Of a stretch of DNA of 64,000 nt, positions 60,241 to 64,000 are shown piece after piece (the stretch's first letter is position 1; the number at the start of each line of letters is the position of its first letter). Position numbers and translations under genes: made by a program. The stretch is from Lepisosteus oculatus (Eukaryota > Chordata > Actinopteri > Semionotiformes > Lepisosteidae), in the NCBI RefSeq assembly GCF_040954835.1, contig NC_090698.1, positions 32,851,501 to 32,915,500 of the forward strand, given 5' to 3'. The notes under the pieces are model-generated. The model was not told the origin of the DNA, did no database searches, and saw nothing but the letters and a program-made list of their open reading frames with translations.

Positions 60241-60611
60241 GCCCGTTGTAGATATTGAATTTTACCACTGAAGGGAAATCTTAGTAGCTGAGCATAAAAA
60301 GAATAGGAGCATACTGTAACGCGTGTGAAGGCTATAAACGATATTAATTTTGGAACATAAACATACAGTGTATAGCTGGTCTTGGTACTTAAAAAAAAAT
60401 ACACACCAGTATTCCATTTCTCCCTAAACCTTTTAAGCATCGAAGTCTTTAACTAACGTGATACCGGAGTCAACAAGCATACTTTTAGAATTTGATTAAT
60501 AGGGAATATAATATGAAATCGCGTATCTAAAGAATTTAATAACGGTATGATTATATTCGTGTACTGCGACAGGGCTGTGTAGGGCTGTTTCGCCTCCCTG
60601 TTCATGCGAGC

Positions 60612-60690
60612 TGTCTTGTAGCCTACTGGTCTACGTGCCTGACTAACAACTGGCAGGCTGTGTGTTCGAATCCAGCTGGTGCTGGACTTT
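60612..60690 (+). other. tRNA-like sequence with T-run
   Basis: A-box-like TAGCCTACTGGTCTACG at 60619 and B-box-like GTTCGAATCC at 60664-60673, followed by 'gacttttctttt', a possible Pol III terminator. The anticodon arm does not fold into a normal 5+7 stem-loop, so this is at best a tRNA pseudogene or SINE head. Confidence 0.35.
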
Positions 60691-61317
60691 TCTTTTAACA
60701 AACATTTCTTCGAAAAAATAGAATAGCGATATTATGGACAATCAATTTACTTTTATATTTCAAAATATCGCAACATGATCGATTCTAAGTCATTTTTGAT
60801 AACAATGAATAGTCACCTTCTTCCCTTCTGACAACGGTCCCTGCTTCTGCTTCCTGCTTCTATTGTGTGTGTGTGTGCAACAGAGTAAATTTTTATAGAG
60901 AAATGGAGGCTGGACAGTATGCGTTACAATATAAACATTTATATTGATTTAAATCGTGTTCTGATTTAAATCGCAAACGCGTGTTTAATTATATGTGTTT
61001 TTTAATCATAATCAGGCTAATGCAACATAAATTGATACAGTATCTTTGTCTTCTAAGTATCTTAATAAACTTTCAGCATAGCTTTCTACCCGTCAAGATT
61101 TATATTTCTTGGGATTTTGGGATCAAACATGGAAGGATTAGATTGTAATCGTTTTTATTTGTCAAATACGTGATTGTATTTCTGAATGTTATGTGACACC
61201 TACAGTAGTTCACTGCTTTAAATACATCGAATTAAGAAAGTTATGTGTAGCACTTTAGATCTTTTTTCTGAACCAGGGAAAATCTGATCATCATTTTCTA
61301 TAACATTAATAAAAAAT

Positions 61318-61385
61318 TTTATTTTACATATTGCCTTTAAAAGTGGCATCTCAAAGCAATACAGTAGATCAAAAAACAGTTAAAA
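61318..61385 (-). repeat. L2-like LINE 3'-end remnant
   Basis: 'ttttattttacatattgcct' plus 'aaaagtggcatctcaaagca' is the inverted 3' end also seen at 46340-46392 and 63618-63680. Confidence 0.5.
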
Positions 61386-61583
61386 GGGACCAAATTAAAT
61401 ACCAGACAATCGCAAACACGTTTTCAATAAAATTATTTTATTCATTCAGCAGAGAGTGAGAGGGACATCCAGCAGAGAGAGACACACACACCGGTTTTCA
61501 TTGACAAAAAGTAATTTTTTTTTTACATTTTTTTTTACATGTTTTACAGACTGTCCACAAACGTGAGACTGTCTTTCTCAGAC

Positions 61584-62661
61584 TTACATTCCCGAACGTC
61601 CCCCGCCCCGGTCAACAATCCTAGGAAGAACACGAAACAGCCTGTTAATAAAATTGTTACAATTTTGTTCGGTCAGTTCTTCCTCCCAGAATTTATAGAT
61701 CGCATCGATAAGTTCCTGCTTTGTGACGGGCTTAGCGGTTTTCCGAACGTAGTCTTTCAACGAATGCCAAACCATCTCTATCGGATTTAGATCTGGGGAT
61801 TAGGCTGGAGTTTTCACCCAGTTCACTCCTTCTGCTATAAGCCTCGCCCTTGCTGCTGTGTGTTTCGGATCGTTGTCTTGAAAGAGACGGTGCCTTGATC
61901 CAAACTGCTCCCTGATATATGGGGCAGCATGCTGTGTGACCACGACTTCCTCGAAGAATACACGGTCCATAATTCCTTCGAAAATAAGAAGTGGTCCCGG
62001 GCCTCTTCTAGATATACCCCCCCAGACGTGAACCTTCAGTGGATGTTTGGGCTTTGGCTTGTCCACATGCCTCCCCTTTTTGCAAAATGCCATTGTTGAA
62101 AACTGTTCCAGAGCCACTGTTGTTTTGTCGGTAAAAAGTACATCCTGAAATGCCTCCCCCTGTTCAATCCATTGGAGCGCTTGCTTGAGTCTTTCCTCTT
62201 TGTTTTTTAGCCTTATCATGGGGCATGTGTTGGTTTTTCTGTATCTCCATCCAAGCCTCCTGCGTACTCTTCTTATCGATGTCGGGCTAATATTCGCACC
62301 GATGTCAGCCCATAGCCGTCTTTGGACTTGCATTGCCGGTAGCTCATCATTTTCATCGGTCAGTTTGTCGATAGCTCGCACAATAGGACTTGAAAAAAAA
62401 GAGATCAGCAGTTAGTTTTAAAAATAATGTGCGTAGTTGTATTTACATGCAAGAAAGGTATTTTTGGAAATGTATTTACCTTTGAATCGTCCTCGGTTTA
62501 GATTCTCTTTGCCTCCTCTCCCCTTTATAATACCGTCTCACTGTGCTTTCAGAAACGAAGATGTCCATCGAAGCCAACTGCTGTACAATGTCCCGTGTTG
62601 ACTTCCAGTTTCTTTTCATCTTCATTATTTGGTGTGAGAGAGTCTTCGTGATTTTGGTCAT
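61584..62661 (-). pseudogene. Tc1/mariner transposase with a 91-bp intron and one nonsense codon
   Basis: Exon A 62480-62661 (MTKITKTLSHQIMKMKRNWK onward, helix-turn-helix with STRDIVQQL and SESTVRRYY) joins exon B 61584-62388 through a GT-AG intron (62389-62479, phase 2). The product would be 328 aa, typical for Tc1. Domain 2 has [15 protein letters not shown]; the DDE domain has [36 protein letters not shown] and SPDLNPIEMVW. A TAA (61800-61802 on plus, as tta) falls just before SPDLNPIE; otherwise the frame is open. The spacing between the second Asp and the Glu is 32 residues, not the usual 34. No terminal inverted repeats were located. A single stop suggests recent death. Confidence 0.85.
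62389..62479 (-). other. intron of the Tc1/mariner transposase
   Basis: Donor CAAAG|gtaaat, acceptor tttttttcaag|TCCTAT, 91 bp, phase 2; joining gives [14 protein letters not shown] without a break. Most Tc1 transposases lack introns. Confidence 0.7.
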
Positions 62662-63329
62662 TGTCCGTCCCCTTACCAAAGCGATACAGTGGTGCAGCTT
62701 GAATTCTGTACCTATATACTGTATGGTATGGTACTGATAAAACTTACACCATACCGATGAGCTAATGCCAGGGAAAGACACTCCTATTTTATTTAAAACA
62801 CAATACGCCAGGAAATGTGTCTGATGCATTAGCAAGTTAAAACAATTGGGTCGAAAACCTGGGCGTAACACCATTTCCTTTTTCTGATCACTCGCTTTCT
62901 GGATACACATCTCACCTGTCCTGTTCTTTGTTTTCCTGGTTTGCTGATTATGCCTGCTGCAGTCCACTCCTACCCTCACACCTAAAGAATACTATTTTTA
63001 ATTTCTTGGCGCAGTTCATAAACCCTTGTATGTGCTGTCCGCGCCCAAAATTTAAAAAAAGTAAAAAAAAACGTGCTCAAAATGCAATTTAGAGCTTAAT
63101 AAGATACACTCCACAGGCAAAATTAAAGACAAAATTAAAGACGATTAAAATCTGTAATCTTTCCACTTGTACTGTGAGTCATCGGACAGTTTCTGCTTTG
63201 TGTAAGGATGGTATCGAAAAGCAATCTTAAGTGGTGAGAAAACTATGCTCAATGTATTTAAGAGACTTAAAAGTAAAAGGAGATGCTTCATATTGCTTGA
63301 CTAATTTTAAAAACTAAGTTATAAATGCA

Positions 63330-63445
63330 GACGCTCCCTCGGTGCCGCGCCGGGTGTAAATATCAAAGTATACATTCCCTACAAGAATTGTACCCATCTG
63401 TCACGCAAATAAAACACCTTGAATTGAATTGAATTGAGGGAGAGA
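63330..63445 (+). repeat. LINE 3' tail with (GAATT)n repeat
   Basis: 'ctgtcacgcaaataaaacac' followed by 'cttgaattgaattgaattga' is the 3' UTR end and pentamer tail typical of fish L1/Tx1-type LINEs. No coding sequence remains. Confidence 0.5.
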
Positions 63446-63604
63446 GGGGGGGAGGGGGACAGAGATAGACAGGACTCAAGGCAAATAAGATACTTATGGG
63501 TACACAGGCATTCACGACAGCAACATACGAAACGTTTGCACGTACTGTATAGTTAAGTTATTACTTGGTTTTCAAAGTGCAATGAAATCTAATATTGTTG
63601 TTGC

Positions 63605-63680
63605 TGCTGTTCTGGTTGTTTTTATCCTGTAAAGCGTTTTGAGAAGCCACCTTTAAAGGCGATATATACTGTAAAACCGC
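63605..63680 (+). repeat. L2-like LINE 3'-end remnant
   Basis: 'atcctgtaaagcgttttgag' plus 'aagccacctttaaaggcgat' matches the 3' end of the LINE fragment at 45897-46392. Confidence 0.55.
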
Positions 63681-64000
63681 TGATTCTTATGGAATGTGTT
63701 CTGCAGGAGATTCAAATTTGTATTTATTTTTTTTTAATCGCGTATCTAAGGAAATCTCAGTATAACTTTGTTCATGAGCAAACAGTGGCATGTTACATTA
63801 TTATTAGTTTTTTTAACAAGGCTCGCCAGCTAATGTGAATCGAAACCTGTCTTGCTAGCTTTTAAAGTCGTGCGAGGTGTAAACGACAATTCAAATAGAG
63901 AAAAAAAGACCTGACTGACAAGATTTAATTTATGCAGATCAGTAAATCAAGGGACAAAACAACTATTGCGCCCGGGTCCTCAATGGGCTTTGACGTGCTA

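Larger units (their letters stand above)
55965..61583. other. intergenic stretch downstream of the kelch gene
   Basis: Holds the kelch 3' UTR, a Tc1-like relic split by a solo LTR (56520-57905), a CpG-rich patch (60060-60240), a tRNA-like sequence (60612-60690) and an L2-like 3' end (61318-61385). 57906-60050 shows nothing recognisable. Confidence 0.7.
62662..64000. other. right end of window, no gene seen
   Basis: 62662-62760 may be the 5' flank of the transposon. A LINE tail lies at 63330-63445 and an L2-like 3' end at 63605-63680. The rest is unrecognised; a gene beyond the window edge cannot be excluded. Confidence 0.6.

Noticed and set aside
62476..62979. 167-aa transposase start upstream of 62661
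   Set aside because: The upstream part has no transposase similarity; the Met at 62661 begins the helix-turn-helix region and gives a family-typical length.

Overview
The window is vertebrate nuclear DNA, most likely from a ray-finned fish. It is AT-rich, its genes are split by GT-AG introns, and it carries many fish-type repeats: 5S-rRNA-headed and tRNA-headed SINEs, RTE- and L2-like LINE pieces, Tc1/mariner relics and LTR-retrotransposon remains. The species cannot be read from the sequence. The long open frames are mostly chance frames; both host genes had to be assembled exon by exon.

Layout. 1-4,644 is the 3' UTR and downstream flank of an MFSD14B-like gene, with a possible decayed Tc1-like relic at the far left. 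4,645-32,935 (minus strand) is the complete coding part of that gene: 12 exons, 1,470 nt, 489 aa, a 12-helix major facilitator superfamily (MFS) transporter. All exon phases join without a break. 32,936-35,828 is the head-to-head interval between the two genes; its first 400 bases are CpG-rich and promoter-like, and a full-length 5S-headed SINE sits at 33,960. 35,829-55,964 (plus strand) is a kelch-repeat gene: 11 coding exons, 1,083 nt, about 360 aa, six FGG kelch motifs, so probably a six-bladed propeller. Its two largest introns hold a 5'-truncated RTE-type LINE (41,275-43,442, flanked by a 17-bp target duplication) and two solo LTRs of one family, each with a 4-bp target duplication. 55,965-64,000 has no host gene I can support. 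It holds a Tc1-like relic split by a solo LTR, a CpG-rich promoter-like patch near 60.1 kb, and a nearly intact Tc1/mariner transposase at 61,584-62,661 with its own 91-bp intron and a single nonsense codon.

The most unusual object is at 28,467-29,004, in intron 1 of the MFSD14B-like gene. It has two direct 238-bp LTRs that are about 98% identical, only 62 bp between them holding a primer-binding-site-like start and a polypurine tract, and a 4-bp target duplication. It therefore has the form of a miniature LTR retrotransposon (TRIM) with no coding capacity. Each LTR also carries tRNA-like A and B boxes at tRNA spacing, which makes it an animal parallel to the plant Cassandra elements, whose LTRs carry 5S RNA sequence.

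The two host genes show no shared pathway in the sequence. One is a membrane transporter of unknown substrate and the other a soluble propeller protein; the only visible link is the shared head-to-head interval.
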